A stretch of DNA of 64,000 bases from Craterostigma plantagineum (GCA_027422505.1 JAPQWV010000307.1:124001-188000), one strand, 5' to 3'. Shown: positions 24,041 to 36,324, numbered from the stretch's first letter. Program-made: numbers and translations. The notes: generated from the sequence alone by a model not told the origin.

Positions 24041-25816
24041 TTAATGGGCTTGGATTTGAATCCATCCAACATCATGATTTTTATTTTATAATTAACTTAT
24101 TAACTTGTCCCCAAATTCATAGAGTTAATAATTGACATACAATTAATTTATCAACCCACGTGTTATAAACATTATTTTATACGGATGTCCACTCAACATC
24201 TTCTTTATCTCATAACCTTCTCATTATCTCTCATTCACCCCTCCTCTTTATGTTACATTAAGTCTTTATTATTGTTGTACCCATGATCTTTTGTGATCAA
24301 GGTAAAGGCTTCACCTCAAGCCTATAGATAGAGGCAATTGTACAAGTCAATGGAAGAATTTCTCTTATGTTTTGTACTCTCTTGCAATAATTTCACGACA
24401 CGTTATCACCAAGACTCTCTAGCCAAGGCCTTTGTTTCTATTACACATTTCGTTATGGCTAACCTCGCAAAACTTGAGTTTGTTGCTCTTGATATCGCGG
24501 GGAAGAATTACTTGTCATGGGTTCTAGATGTGGAAATTCATCTAGATGCTAATGGTCTTGGTGAGACCATAAAAGTCGAAAATGAAGCCACTAATCAGGA
24601 AAAGGCCAAAGCAATGATATTTCTCCATCACCATCTTGACGACGGCTGAAATGTGAGTATCTGAGGATCAAAGATCCACTTATCTTGTGGACAAGCTTGA
24701 AGGAAAGGTACGATCATCAAAAGGCGGTTACTCTTCCACGAGCTCGTTACGATTGGATACACTTGCGTCTGCAAGATTTCAAAATAGTAAGTGAGTATAA
24801 TTCAGCGATCTTTAGAATCTGTTTCTCAGTTGCAACTATGTGGCGAAAAAGTGGCCAACGAATACATGTTGGAGAAAACTTTCTCCACTTTTCACACATC
24901 GAATGTGCTCCTGCAGCAGTAATATCGTGAGAAAGGGGTCTAAAAAGTATTCTAATATATTTTCTTGTCTTCTTGTTGCTGAACAAAAACAATGAGCTTT
25001 TGTTGAAAAATCATGAGGCTCGTCCAACTGGTGCTGCACTATTCCCTGATGTAAACACGTCAGCCCATGATTATAAGCAAGTTAGAGGACGTGGTCATGG
25101 TTGTGGATGTGGAAGGAACCGTTACAATCGTGGTGATCATAGCAAAAATACAACTCACCACCATAAGTGGAAGGGTAACAACAATGAAAAAGATGGTGAT
25201 CAAGGTAAAAAGAAAGTGGAAAATGAATGCCACCGCTTGAAAGGTCATTGATCTCGTACTTGTCGTACGCCAAAGCATATCGTCGACCTCTATCGGGCAT
25301 CGTTGAAGAAAAAGGAGAAAAATGTTGATACAAACTTTCTTAGTGATCTTGGTCTCGTCGACGATGGCTTTAATGATATTACTTCTTTAGTGTTGCGGAT
25401 TTCTTTGTCAATAACCCCGAAAGTGAAACTACTGGTAGTCACAACGAAGGTGAAACTACTGTAAATCGCCCTGAAGGTGATGATCCTAGAAATGTCTAAG
25501 AAGTCTTTTCAATTATTGTGATGTGACAAATAATATTTTAATTTCCATTATATTTAAGATTTCTCTTAATCTTTATAAATTAATATTATTTTATTTTGCT
25601 CTTTTGAAGAAAATGGACGTCTCGTACGAATGACAAAGAATTATGTCTAATAGACAGCACAACAGCACATTCAATATTTAAAGACAAGAAATACTTCTCT
25701 TCTCTCGTGTTGAAAGAATCACAACAATATGTGGTAGTACAAATATTATCGAAAGCCCGGGAAGAGCAATTATAATTTTGCCTCAAGGAACGAAATTTTC
25801 CATCAACGATGCATTA

Positions 25817-26756
25817 TGTTACCCTCAGGATTTTTGGCTAACGGTAAACTATAGAATCGCCAGCGAACTAGAAGGCACGAGAAGAGAAATGGCGAATGGG
25901 GGGATAATCCCCGACAAGCAGGATTGAGGATCTGAGGAAAGAGGACGTTGCTTGTGAAACTCTCCGAGAAAGGGATAAAAACCCGAGAAGGGTGGTCTCC
26001 ATGCCGAGGAGAAGCAACCTGACTGAGACGGTCGGACCGGAGGAGAGGAGTGCTACACGCGCAACCAGAGCAATAAAGGTAATGAGCTGGACAGCGCGGG
26101 TTCCCCCGAGAAGAAAGCCGAAGCCCGAGCATTACGATGCTGTGGTAAGAAAGAGAGGTCAAGAGGGAAGATAAGGGGAGAGGATTCGATTCAAGAGGTC
26201 AAGTCCGAGAGGTCATGAACTGCCTGAGGGGAAACCGCCCGAGAACAAACCACCTGAGAACAGAAGAGTTGGGAAGATGAGACCGAGCAGCGTCGAAACT
26301 CCTTAAGCGAGGCAAGAGCCCGAGTGGGATGGCCCTGTGGTGGCAAGAAGGAGTCAAGGAGGAAAACAAATGAGAGAACGAAAGGTTGAGAACGCGGGTG
26401 ATGGAAAGCCCACGTTCCACCCATGAAGCTCGCGAGAAAAGCGGGCTAGGGTGAAAGACTAGGTCAAGGCAAGACGAATTGAGGTTAGTATAAATAGTAA
26501 TGGTCAGTTCATCCAGATACGGTTTCGAAATAACTAAAATCATTTACGAGCCTAGACACCTGTTTTTCACCCGTTTTCTAACTTAAGCATGGAGGGGCTA
26601 CGCCGACACCAACACCGGCCCCCTTCTGACGTGTTTTCGAGTTTTGGGTGTTGGGTCGATGGATAAGACCGACGAACACACGTCGGAGGGGTCACAAGGG
26701 AAAGAGCAGTCGCGCTAACCATCGTTTCAAGAAGTCGTTTTACGCGGTCCACATAA
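25817..26756 (+). mobile_element. Solo LTR (copy 2)
   Basis: Same block as 19954-20895 with two one-base deletions, flanked by CATTA (25812-25816, 26757-26761). It was already in the copia element when the 5.86 kb segment was duplicated. Confidence 0.75.
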
Positions 26757-26761
26757 CATTA

Positions 26762-28190
26762 TATTCTTCAAAGTCCAATAGAAATTTGTTGAGTTTTAAA
26801 GATATCCGCAGAAATGGATATCATATTGAGACTAACGATGAAGGTAAAAATGAATACTTGTATATTACAAGTATTACTTCCGAAGAGAAAGTTGTATTGG
26901 AAAAGTTACCTTCTTATTCCTCAGGATTGTACTACAGCATATTTCTACGTTTGAATCATATACAATTGTAAATCAGAAGTTTAAAAGTGATGATGAATTT
27001 ATTATTTGGCATAACCGGCTAGGCCATCGCGGTTCTATAATGATGTGAAGAATTATTGAGAATTCATGTGGTCATTCTTTGAATAATCAAAAAATACTTC
27101 GATTTAATGAATTCTCTTGTTGGATGCTCTCAAGGAAAATTAATTATTCCGCCTTCGTAATTAAAAATAAGAAACGAATCTCCTAAATTTTTGGACCGTA
27201 TACATCGCGATATATCTGGGCCTATTCACCCACCGTGTGAACCAATTTTATTATTTTAATCGATGCATCGACGAGTGGTCACATGTATGCTTATTATCAA
27301 CTCGCAACTTAGCGTTTGCGAGATTATTAGGTAAATTGATTCGGTTATGCACTCATTTTCCCAATTATCCCATCAAGACAATCCGCCTTGGAAACGCTAG
27401 TGAATTTTATTCACAAGCGTTTAATGATTATTGCATGTCAATTGGGATAAATATCGAACATCCAGTAGCTTATGTTCATAAACAAAACGGTCTTGCAGAA
27501 TCGTTTATAGAGCGGTTACAATTAATTGCTCGGCCATTACTTATGAGAGCAAATCTCCCAACTTCTGCTTGGGGTCATGCTTTTCATGCGGCAGCGCTAA
27601 TTCGCATTAGGCCAACACATTACCATGAGGTCTCCCCAATGCAATTGGTTCAAGGTCAGGAACCAAATATTTCCCATTTAAAAATTTTTGGGTGTGCGGT
27701 CTATGTTCCGAGTAATCCACCGCAACGCACGAAGATGAGGTTGGAAATTTATGTTGGCTTTGAATCCTCATCTATAGTTAAATATTTTGAGCCAAAGACT
27801 GGAAATTTATTTAATTCCAGATTTGCTGATTGTCATTTTGACGAATCAGTATTCCCAACATTAGGGGGTGATGATAAAACGCTGAAAAAGAAAATTAGTG
27901 GAATGAATTATCAATTGTCTCGTTATGATCCTCGTACTAACCAATGTGAACTACAAGTTCAAAAGATAATTCATTTGCAAAATTTAGCAAATCAATTACC
28001 AGACGCGTTTTACTGACCCTAAAAGAGTTACTAAATCTCATATTTCGGTTGTTGATGCTCCGATTAAAATTAGTGTCCCTGAAGGACAAATAACCACTGG
28101 TAATAAGTCTAGGGCACGTTTAAAACGTGGTAGATCGATCATTTCTAAAGATCAAGTTCCTCGTAAAAGAAAAAAGGAGCAATAGGTATC
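26762..28190 (+). pseudogene. copia integrase with C-terminal linker
   Basis: The longest open piece is 27237-28016, 259 codons. It shows TIRLGNASEF, HKQNGLAESFIERLQLIARP and WGHAFHAAALIRIRPT, the classical catalytic-core and downstream landmarks of copia integrase, then the FGCAVYVPSNPPQRTKM linker and DPRTNQCELQVQKIIHLQNL. A stop follows DAFY at about 28016 and the frame resumes with PKRVTKSHIS. The duplication junction proves that only this copy retains the downstream pol. Confidence 0.85.
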
Positions 28191-28369
28191 GAGGAAGCTA
28201 AACTCGTGAAGAATCTACTGACATGACTATTGGAAAGTTTCCAGAAGACACACAGGTACCTGGAAATGTTGAAAACCATGAGATCTCAGTAAATTATGTT
28301 ATGAGTAGAAAAATATGGAATCGAAAGGAAATAAACGTCGACGATATTTCTGCATATGCAGTGGCAAAA

Positions 28370-29960
28370 AATTGTTATCAATAGTGAGGATCATGAACCT
28401 AGGTCTATGGATGAATGTAAGCTTGGAGATGATTGACCAAAGTAGAAAGACGCAATTCAAGTTGAATTGAATTCACTGGCAAAACGAAAAGTTTTTGGGC
28501 CAGTAATGCGCACACTAGAAGATGTGCAACACGTTAAATGGGTTTTCGTGAGGAAACGGAATGAGAAAAATGACGCAGTATAAGCCCGTCTTGTAGCACG
28601 AAGTTTTTCTCAGAAACCCAACATTGATTATGATCAAACGTATTCCCCCGTAGTGGATGCGACTAGTTTTCTATATTAAGTCTGGCTTCAAATGAAAAAC
28701 TAAAAATGTGTTTGATGGATGTTGTCAAGGCATATTTATATGGCTCGTTGGATAGTGACATTTATATGAAACTCCCTGAAATTTTTAAATTGCCTGAAGA
28801 ATATAGTCATAGTTCTCGTGATCTTTACTCGATCTGACTATGCAGATCTCTTTACTATTTAAAGCAAGCCGGACGTATGTGGTATAATCGCCTTAGCAAA
28901 TACCTATTAAAAGAATGATATAAAAATGATCAAGTATGTCCTTGTTTATTTATAAAGAGATCAGAGTTAAATTTTGTCATTATAGTTGTATATGTTAATG
29001 ACCTTAGTTTCATTGGAACTCCAGAAGAGCTCTAAAAAGCAGCTGATTATTTAAAGCAAGAATTCAAAATGAAGAATCTTGGCAAGACAGAATTTTGTCT
29101 TGGTTTACAAATTGAGCATATTGAGGATGCGTATTCTTGCATCAGTCCGCTTATACTGCAAAAGTGCTTAAACTGATTTATATGGATAAAGCACACCCCT
29201 TGAGCACGCCTATGATAGTGAGATCACTTAATGTGAATAAAGATCCATTTCGACTCTTGAGAATAACGAAGAACTAGTAGGTCCAAAGTACCATATCTAA
29301 GTGCAATAGGAGCACTAATGAATCTTGCAAGCCATACCCGTCTTGATATATCATTTGAGGATAATTTGCTAGCAAGGTATAGTTCTTCACCCACATGAGG
29401 GCATTGATTTCGATACCTTCAAGGTACGATAATTAGGGTCTTTACTATCTTAAATCTACAAAATCCGATCTCGTAGGTTATGCAGATGCTGGTTATTTTT
29501 CTGATCCGCATAATGCTCATTCCTAAACTGGTTATATTTATACATGTGGTGGTATGACTATTTCTTGACGCTCAATGAAACAAACTATAGCCGCAACTTC
29601 TTCAAACCATGCATAAATTTTGGCAATACACGAAGCAAGTCGGGAGTGTTTTCGGTGGAGATCAGTGATTCATCATGTTCGAGGAACATGCGGCTTAAAT
29701 GTGGACAGAGGTGCTCCAACTATATTATTCGAAGATAACGCCGCAGGTATCGCTCAACTAAAGGAAGGTTACATAAAAGGTGATCGAACGAAACATATCT
29801 CACCAAAGTTCTTTTTCACCACGATCTTCAAGAATGGTGAAATTATCATTCAACAAATTCGTTCATGTGACAATCTAGCGATTTGTTTACGGAATCGCTA
29901 CCGACTTCAACATTTGAAAAGCTGGTTTATACGATTGGAATGCGCCGAATGAAGAATTTC
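28370..29960 (+). pseudogene. copia reverse transcriptase and RNase H
   Basis: Readable islands are HVKWVFVRKRNEK, NIDYDQTYSPVVDAT, LCLMDVVKAYLYGSLDSDIY, NFVIIVVYVND and, in RNase H, AIHEASRECF, LFEDNAAGIAQLKEGY and GDRTKHISPKFFF (near 29620-29820). These fall in the right order for copia. The YVDD box is mutated to YVND, and many stops interrupt the frame. Confidence 0.8.
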
Positions 29961-30174
29961 AAACGATATGATCAAGAGCGGAGAAATACAACATTGTACT
30001 CTTTTTTCCTTAGCGACGGTTTTTCCCATTGGGTTTTCCGGGTAAGGTTTTTAACGAGGCAACGTTGTATAGAAAATGTACTCTTTTTCCTTCACCAGGG
30101 TTTCATCCCATTGGATTTTTCCTATTAAGGTTTTAACGAGGCATTTTACCGAAATATGGACATCCAAAGGGAAG

Positions 30175-31093
30175 TGTTATAAACATTATTTTATAGGATG
30201 TTCACTCAACTTGTTCTTCAACTACTCATAACCTCCTCATTATCTCTCATTCACCACTCCTCTTTATTTTGCATTAAGTCTCTATTATTATTATACCCCA
30301 TTATATTTTGTGATCAAGGTAAAGGCTTCACCTCAAGCCTATAAATAAAGACACTTGTACAAGTGAAAATACACAAGTGAATGGAATAATTCTCTCTTAT
30401 GTTTTATAGCTTCTTGTAGGGGTGTTCATCGGTCGGTTCGGTTCGGTTTTTTCAAATTTCGGTTTTCGGTTTTACGTATGCTTAATCCGATATCCGAACC
30501 ATTTTATTTTGGTTCGGTTCGGTTTTTTATAATTCGGTTCGGTTTTTTTCGGTTAGGAATTTAATATTAAAAAAAATATTGTGAGCTGAAAATATATAAA
30601 ATAATTTATGGTTATTAAAAAACAAAGAAGATTTATGGAACGTGACATGTAGCAAAATATTTCAAAGGTAAAAAAAAAAACAACATGAAAATTGAATAAA
30701 ACCTAACCAAATATAAAAACATTCATCTGAAGATACTATGAATTATTTGGGAATAGTATTTGATTGGTGAGGAAAACATTTACCTAAAAATGGAAAAAAG
30801 TATACCAATGAAATTATATTTATTGTGTTGTTTGCGTTAAGGGAGAAAAACAAATGATTTTTGATATTTCTATTTTTAATGTCGTATGATAATTTCAATT
30901 CGGTTTTTCGGTTTTTTCGTTTTTACGTATGCTTAATCCGATATCCGAACCATTTTAATTTGGTTCGGTTCGGTTTTTTACAATTCGGTTCGGTTTTTTT
31001 CGGTTCCCGTTTTTTCGGTTCGATTCTTTACGGTTCGGTCGGTTTTTTCGGTTAATTTGAGCACCCCTAGCTTCTTGCAATAATTTCACAACA
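30175..31093 (+). repeat. copia 3' LTR, split by a hAT element
   Basis: It starts TGTTATAAACATTATTTTAT like the 5' LTR and ends CAATAATTTCACAACA after the hAT insertion. Removing the insertion and one target copy leaves about 258 bp against 240 bp in the 5' LTR, with many base differences, so the element is old. Confidence 0.75.
30417..31069. mobile_element. Non-autonomous hAT element in the copia LTR, 8 bp target duplication
   Basis: TAGGGGTGTTCA at the left and GAGCACCCCTA at the right form the terminal repeats; GCTTCTTG flanks both sides perfectly (30409-30416 and 31070-31077). The interior has two long direct copies of a GGTTCGGTTCGG-rich segment containing ACGTATGCTTAATCCGATAT (around 30470 and 30925). 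It is 653 bp without coding sequence. Confidence 0.9.
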
Positions 31094-31686
31094 CACGCAA
31101 ATTACTTTTATTTAATTTTACCCCTTATTTATAAAATTATAATTTAAAAAAGTTTATAAAACATATATATTTCCCATATTATTTGATTGATTCATATATA
31201 CAATATATTTATTATATTTAATATACCGGTTTTACTCCTATTTTATACCGATTAGATCACTAAACCTTAAACTACTAAACTTTTCTCTATCTGATTTCAG
31301 AACATTGATTGGGTGGCAAAATCTCGGTTAGTTAACGGGACGGGGTCTATACTCCCCCTGCAGAAATCTATGTCGGAAATTACTAAATACCCAATATTAA
31401 ATACAGATACTACTAATAAATAGTATATCATAATATTAACTAATCTTTAAAATACAACATAGAGGAATAAATCCCCGTGGGTAGGGGAACGGGAACAACT
31501 GATCAAGAATATAAGCTCCATGCGATATTTACCCAATTCATACAAACTACCTTTGTGGGATTTGAATCATTAATGAGTATGGAAATATAACTTTGATAAA
31601 ATAAAAGTACAACATACTCGAGGCAAAATACTGCAACACAACAACGTCGTATGTCTTAACTTGGATTTCTTTTTCTTCTTTTTTAA
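31094..31686. other. Intergenic, nothing recognised
   Basis: AT-rich sequence between the copia element and the 3' end of the second reductase gene. A short GC-richer stretch near 31310-31370 and 31465-31500 (ACGGGACGGGG, CCCCGTGGGTAGGGG) may be transposon remnant. No frame or repeat boundary could be supported. Confidence 0.3.
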
Positions 31687-33721
31687 TCAAGAAAGATATC
31701 CTTTGATCTTCAAGCTTTCCACGGAATCCTTAATAATTTGGTCCATGGGAATGAATTCCATACCCAATTCAATGAGCTTCATTGAGCCATTTTTGGTCCT
31801 CAGTATTCCTGGTTGGGTATCCTTTGGTAACCTGCCCAAGCCATCGAAGCTTATAGACAATACATTATAATCAACTGATCAAGAATATAAGCTAAAGATA
31901 TCATCACATTAAACAGATTTCACAAATTTAAAAATCAATAAACTGTATTGTTCGAACGAAACTCAGCATGCCTCACGTTATTATTGCACGGGTGTTCATG
32001 GCCGCAAATCAGCTCAAGCGTAGCAAAAAAATAGAAGCGTGATATATATGCAGAAAATTGGGAGACATATATATTAAAATTTCCCTATTTTTATCAACGA
32101 TAGAAAAAGCTCAAGCTCAAGTGGATATGCATATAATACTCCCCATATTGAAGTTAAGTCTCCATTAGAGGAGCAGAGAAACTTTTACCTGGGCACTTGG
32201 TAGTCCGGGCACAATTCAGCTGCCTTAGCAGCAAAGTCGCCATAGTGTGTTACAGCTTCGACGCAAATGTGCCTTCCACTTGCCCGTTTGTTCTCATATA
32301 CCATGATATGCGCCATAGCCACATCTTTCACATGAACCACACCCATATAGAAATCTTCCAACAAATCAGTGCAACCTACAGAAGGAAGACGCGGGTTTTC
32401 TTTATGTGAAAAGTCGGAGCGAGTCCGATGATACAATAGAAGTCATATTCATATCTTCCAAGTTACATGATTAAGAACATTATTTTAATGCAGAGGCTGA
32501 CATCCCTGGTTGTATGCAAGTGTATAATGTAGCAGATCTTACCGTTTCAAAGGAACAAAACACTTGTTATAAGGAGGCTTAGTAGGAAACAAGATTAGAT
32601 GCCCTGTCTGGAGGGGGAAAATGGTATACCCTGAAGAAGGCGAAGAAACATCTTCATGCTCGAATTTATAACTGGAGGGATTATAGGACCTAGCACTGCT
32701 CCAGGATTCACCACAACAACCTCTATCTCATTTTCTTGTGCAAATTTCCAAGCAGCCTTTTCAGCCAAAGTTTTGGATAGGGGATACCAGACCTAAAAAT
32801 GAACATGATTGATAGGTTCATTAAATTCTTATTGGACTGCTGAAACAAAAGTCCAGAGAATAACATCACACTGAAGCCTGTTTACATATCCACTTCAAGG
32901 AGAGTAATTTTCATGTCCATTCCAAACCGATTGAAGGAAAAAAAAAAAGGACGATAAAATCACAGTACTATACCCCCTTTTGCCTGCAGTATTCCTCATC
33001 AGCCCAGCAGTCTTCATTCCTTTCCTTGTCAGCTGGCCAATTAGGGCTCGGAATTATAGCGGATACTGAAGATGTGACAACCAAACGCCCAGCCCCGAAC
33101 TCTTTAGCTGCTCTCAGCACATTAATTGTACCCTCAACTGCTGGGTCCAACAGTTGACGCTGAAGATGTAGAAAGACTGTTTCGTTACAAGATCGTTGAA
33201 CAGCAATTGCTAAATTGATAGAGGTAAAATGCTGGAAGTTGCGTAGTAATCGAGCTTCATATCTCAAATGCATAATTCCATCACCGACGGAAACCCTAAA
33301 AGTGAACTTCAAGAAAGGGAATTTAGGCACCTGAGGATCGTCGACGGCATCGATGGTGCAGGGAGATGCCATGTGGAACACGCCTGAAGCACCACTAACG
33401 GCTCTGCGCACCGAATCGCAGTCGAGCAAATCCATCTCGTACAGACGAAGCCGAGACTCAGCTCCGTCCATGGCTTCCAAGTGCTTCGTCTCTTCTCATC
33501 CTCTGTTCAAGCTCAACCAGTTAAGCTCAGCGCATAAAAAAATTCAAAGCCTGCCATGAAAAAGCGACTTGTGTTAGTGGGATGAACTCACTGAGATTTT
33601 GAACGGTGGCTTGAACTGTGTAGCCGCGGCTGAGGAGAAGCTTTACGAGCCACGAGCCGATGAATCCGCTGCCGCCCGTGACGCACACGACTTCGCTGTG
33701 ATGCTCATTGTTGCTCGCCAT
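31687..33721 (-). CDS. CCR-like NAD(P)-dependent reductase, copy 2
   Basis: Six exons: 33721-33592, 33494-33331, 33159-32974, 32792-32630, 32375-32189 and 31849-31687 (330 residues). It is a paralogue of the 8.8-10.9 kb gene with the same intron positions. Landmarks are the GGSGFIGS nucleotide loop (16-23), VVTSSVSAI with the catalytic Ser, and WYPLSK (Y163, K167). The start at 33721 gives a five-residue longer N-terminus. Exon 2 needs attention. The acceptor used in copy 1 would shift the frame here because one A is missing from the GATGAGAAAGAG stretch; using the AG eight bases further in restores the frame and drops three residues (DEK). With that acceptor the whole gene is open. The substrate is unknown; CCR-like enzymes reduce phenylpropanoid or related carbonyl compounds. 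A (TG)9 repeat lies in the leader. Confidence 0.85.
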
Positions 33722-33730
33722 TGAAGCAAC

Positions 33731-33748
33731 TGTGTGTGTGTGTGTGTG
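33731..33748. repeat. (TG)9 microsatellite in the leader of CCR-like copy 2
   Basis: Nine TG units begin 10 bases upstream of the start codon on the gene's upstream side. The rest of the 33722-34355 gap is AT-rich promoter sequence, with a diverged direct repeat around TTAAATATGT..AAATGGAAGCATG at 34081-34150. Confidence 0.8.
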
Positions 33749-34355
33749 AGATTGATAACAGAGACGCTTTCCTTGTTCGGTACTAAAATATCATTTTGAA
33801 AACACAATGCACACACCACACATGCACTCGTCCAAAAAAATATCGGGGAAGAATTGGAAAATGGATTTTCTCAATAATAGTACAAAGTTGCTTTTAATTT
33901 TGCTTGAAATGCCAAAATTTTGTTGGCATGCGATTATCAAGTTGTCAAAATTAATTTGCAAAATTGTAAGTAAAAACACAAACAAGAAGTCGTTATACAT
34001 GCGATAATTTTTAATAATCGAAATCTCACACAATGGAATGGAAGCCATGTATGTGGGTTTATTAGGGTCGATATATGTTTTGATTAAATATGTTAAATGG
34101 AAGCATGTATATTTTTTGATTAAATATGTATTAAATGGAAGCATGCATGTAAAAGCTCGTATTTGGGATATTAACTTGCGGAAGAAATGGAAGCATGTGA
34201 ACAAAAATTTATAAATCAAACAAGGACGGATAACACAAGTGTATAGGGATAATGTTCTTGCAAATCAAGAAAGGAAAAAAGAAAACTTTTTGTTTATTAC
34301 GGTCTTTAATAATATAACACGAAAAAAGAGAAAAGAGCATGAAAAATCGTCGTCG

Positions 34356-35567
34356 TCAAACAATGCAACACGCATTAGGGTTCTCGTCGGAAAACATCTG
34401 AGGCGGCGGCGTTCTCTCCATAGCATACAACGGCTGGTAATAACACGACGTCGTCACCATTCCATCATCATCATGACGTAAGCATGCTGCTGCTACCTTA
34501 GTATCAACCATCACATAATCTTCATCCACTTCTTTTTCACAATCTAATACATCAGTTTCTTCCACGCTTTCATCATCATCTTTATTAGATGAAGGGTTTT
34601 CTTTCTCATTGAATTCTTCCTCAATATCTTTGTCTCTTTTCGTACCCTCGGGCAGCTGTGGTACGATTCTAGCTTGCTTTTTGGTGCGCTGATAAACGTA
34701 TTCGACTAATTGGTCAGCGTTCATCGTGCCCGTGACCGTGACTTTTCCCGAGCTTAATTCCGTCTCTGCAGTTCTTACTCCTGCGACGATTTATAAGTTG
34801 AAGGAATCGAAAAATTTAGTGATGTTATTTACGGAATCTTTTTTTTTTATTGGCGGGCTAAATAAACCCTAGAAAAAGAAGACATATTTAATAATAACCT
34901 TTCATTTTGAGTATCTTCTTCTTAAGCTGTGCAGCGCAGGGTTCGCAGTGCATGCTCACGTTGAGTTCCACCGTCGTCAAATCACTGACCTTCGAACGGA
35001 GAGGCGAATCGACGATTTAGAAAGAAAAAAGAGAACTTGCAGGAAAAAAAAATGAAGAAATAAAGTTGCATTTTTTTTTCTTGGATGATAAAATCAAACA
35101 AGTACCTGTGAAGCATCAATGTCTGGGATGGAGTTATTACCTTCTTCAGCTTGAGGTAATAATGGGGACAAGAATTTAGCTGTCCTCTTAGTTTTCTTCG
35201 TGATTCTACAGCACACGGATTGAGGCTCCACGGCTCCTTTTACCGTAACCTCGTTCTTGGTCATGTCTATGACGACGGCTTCGACTCCTTAATTCACAAC
35301 GAATTATATTGTTTGAATAGTTTTCACATATCATGCAGTTGTTTTTTTATACCTTATTTTTTTTTTCAACTTAGAAAAAAAAAAGAAAGAACAAAGAGAC
35401 AGACCTCTGATCTTCGAAATAGCCCTTTCGATCTTCTTTGCGCAACCCTTGCAATGCAAATCGACGCGCAAAACGAAAGGCAAAGAGGGCTTTGGTTCTT
35501 GTTTCATATCCCCATCAGCAGTCTCTTCAGATGGTTTAATTATTTCCTCCTTGTTTTCTTCACCCAT
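34356..35567 (-). CDS. Heavy-metal-associated isoprenylated protein with two HMA domains
   Basis: Four exons (35567-35405, 35287-35106, 34989-34899, 34780-34356) give 286 residues with consistent phases. The first HMA domain carries LHCKGC (Cys 39 and 42) and the second MHCEPC (Cys 130 and 133); both have the CxxC pair that binds soft metals such as Cu, Cd or Zn. The C-terminus is CCIV, a CaaX box that should be farnesylated and would anchor the protein to membranes. A Lys/Glu/Pro-rich N-terminus (1-30) and an acidic linker before the tail are usual in HIPPs with two HMA domains. HIPPs are thought to act as metal chaperones and in stress responses; the precise role here is not known. The start is the first ATG of exon 1, directly followed by MGEEN. 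No defects were seen. Confidence 0.9.
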
Positions 35568-35802
35568 TTTCTTACACACTTCCTAAAATGCTTGCAATAA
35601 CGAGAGGGATTGGAGTACTTATGCGATGGAAGAACATGGAATTTATATACGAGTGAATAATCTATTTGTAAACATTTGAAAAAAGATGATACAATTCAGT
35701 AGTAGTTGTTGTCTAGGCATCAAAGTAAAGTTCGGTTGATGTCCCCCTCTTTGCACCTCACACAATCCACATCACGTACCTAAAAGATTGTTGCACTTAA
35801 AA

Positions 35803-36324
35803 GGGTGAACGGCATTTTTTAGTCCCAATGTTTGGGGCATGGGCGTTTTTGTCCTACATGTTTCGAGGTGACACTTTTAGTCCTCAATGTGACAGATTTT
35901 GGATTGTTTTGATCCCTCGATTAATTTCATCGCTAATTTAGACGAAATTAATACGCGAGAGCCTATAATCTCCTTTTGATCGACGTAAAACCTCATAGCA
36001 CATCTTCACTTAAAAGCACGTGAGCATCATTACGTATCACATTTAACTCAATTTCCAAGGTTGCTGATCCTTTCCTAAATGTGATGTATAATGATGTTCA
36101 TGTGCGTTTAAGTCGAAGAAGAAGATGTGTTATGAGGTTTTAAGTCGATTAAAGGAGATCACTGGCTCTCACGTGTTAAATTTCGTCTAATTAACGATTA
36201 AATTAATCGAGGGACCAAAATCGTCCAAAATCGATAACACCGGAGACTAAACGTGTCACCTCGGAACATGGGGACCAGAAACGCCCATGCCCCAAACATC
36301 GGGGACTAAAAATGTCGTTCTCCC
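35803..36324. mobile_element. Mutator-like MITE with 9 bp target duplication
   Basis: GGGTGAACGGCATTTTTTAG at the left pairs with CTAAAAATGTCGTTCTCCC at the right, and the inverted repeat continues deep inside, so the whole 522 bp can fold back. CACTTAAAA flanks it perfectly (35794-35802, 36325-36333); a 9 bp duplication is typical of Mutator-like elements. A relative is at 56674-57173. Confidence 0.85.

Larger units (their letters stand above)
21406..27279. repeat. Second copy of the 5.86 kb direct duplication
   Basis: It begins with TATAAAATTAACAATAAC (two extra A compared with the first copy) and runs collinear to 27279, where the copia integrase continues into unduplicated sequence. It contains second copies of the foldback element (about 21830-22620), the MITE (23447-24040), the LTR (24161-24400), gag and the solo LTR (25817-26756). 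TGGT occurs at both original breakpoints and at the junction. Confidence 0.9.
24161..31093 (+). mobile_element. Decayed Ty1/copia retrotransposon, whole, with nested insertions
   Basis: From the 5' LTR (24161-24400) through gag, protease, integrase, reverse transcriptase and RNase H to the 3' LTR (30175-31093), this is one complete element reading rightward. A solo LTR (25817-26756) splits the protease/integrase region and a hAT element (30417-31069) splits the 3' LTR. Without these it is about 5.3 kb, a normal copia length. CACG is shared by the bases before the 5' LTR and after the 3' LTR, suggesting a partly decayed target duplication. It is full of stops and cannot move by itself. Confidence 0.85.

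Noticed and set aside
33791..34219. Minus-strand 142-codon frame rich in Phe/Ile/Lys
   Set aside because: AT-rich promoter region of CCR-like copy 2 with local direct repeats; no recognisable protein.
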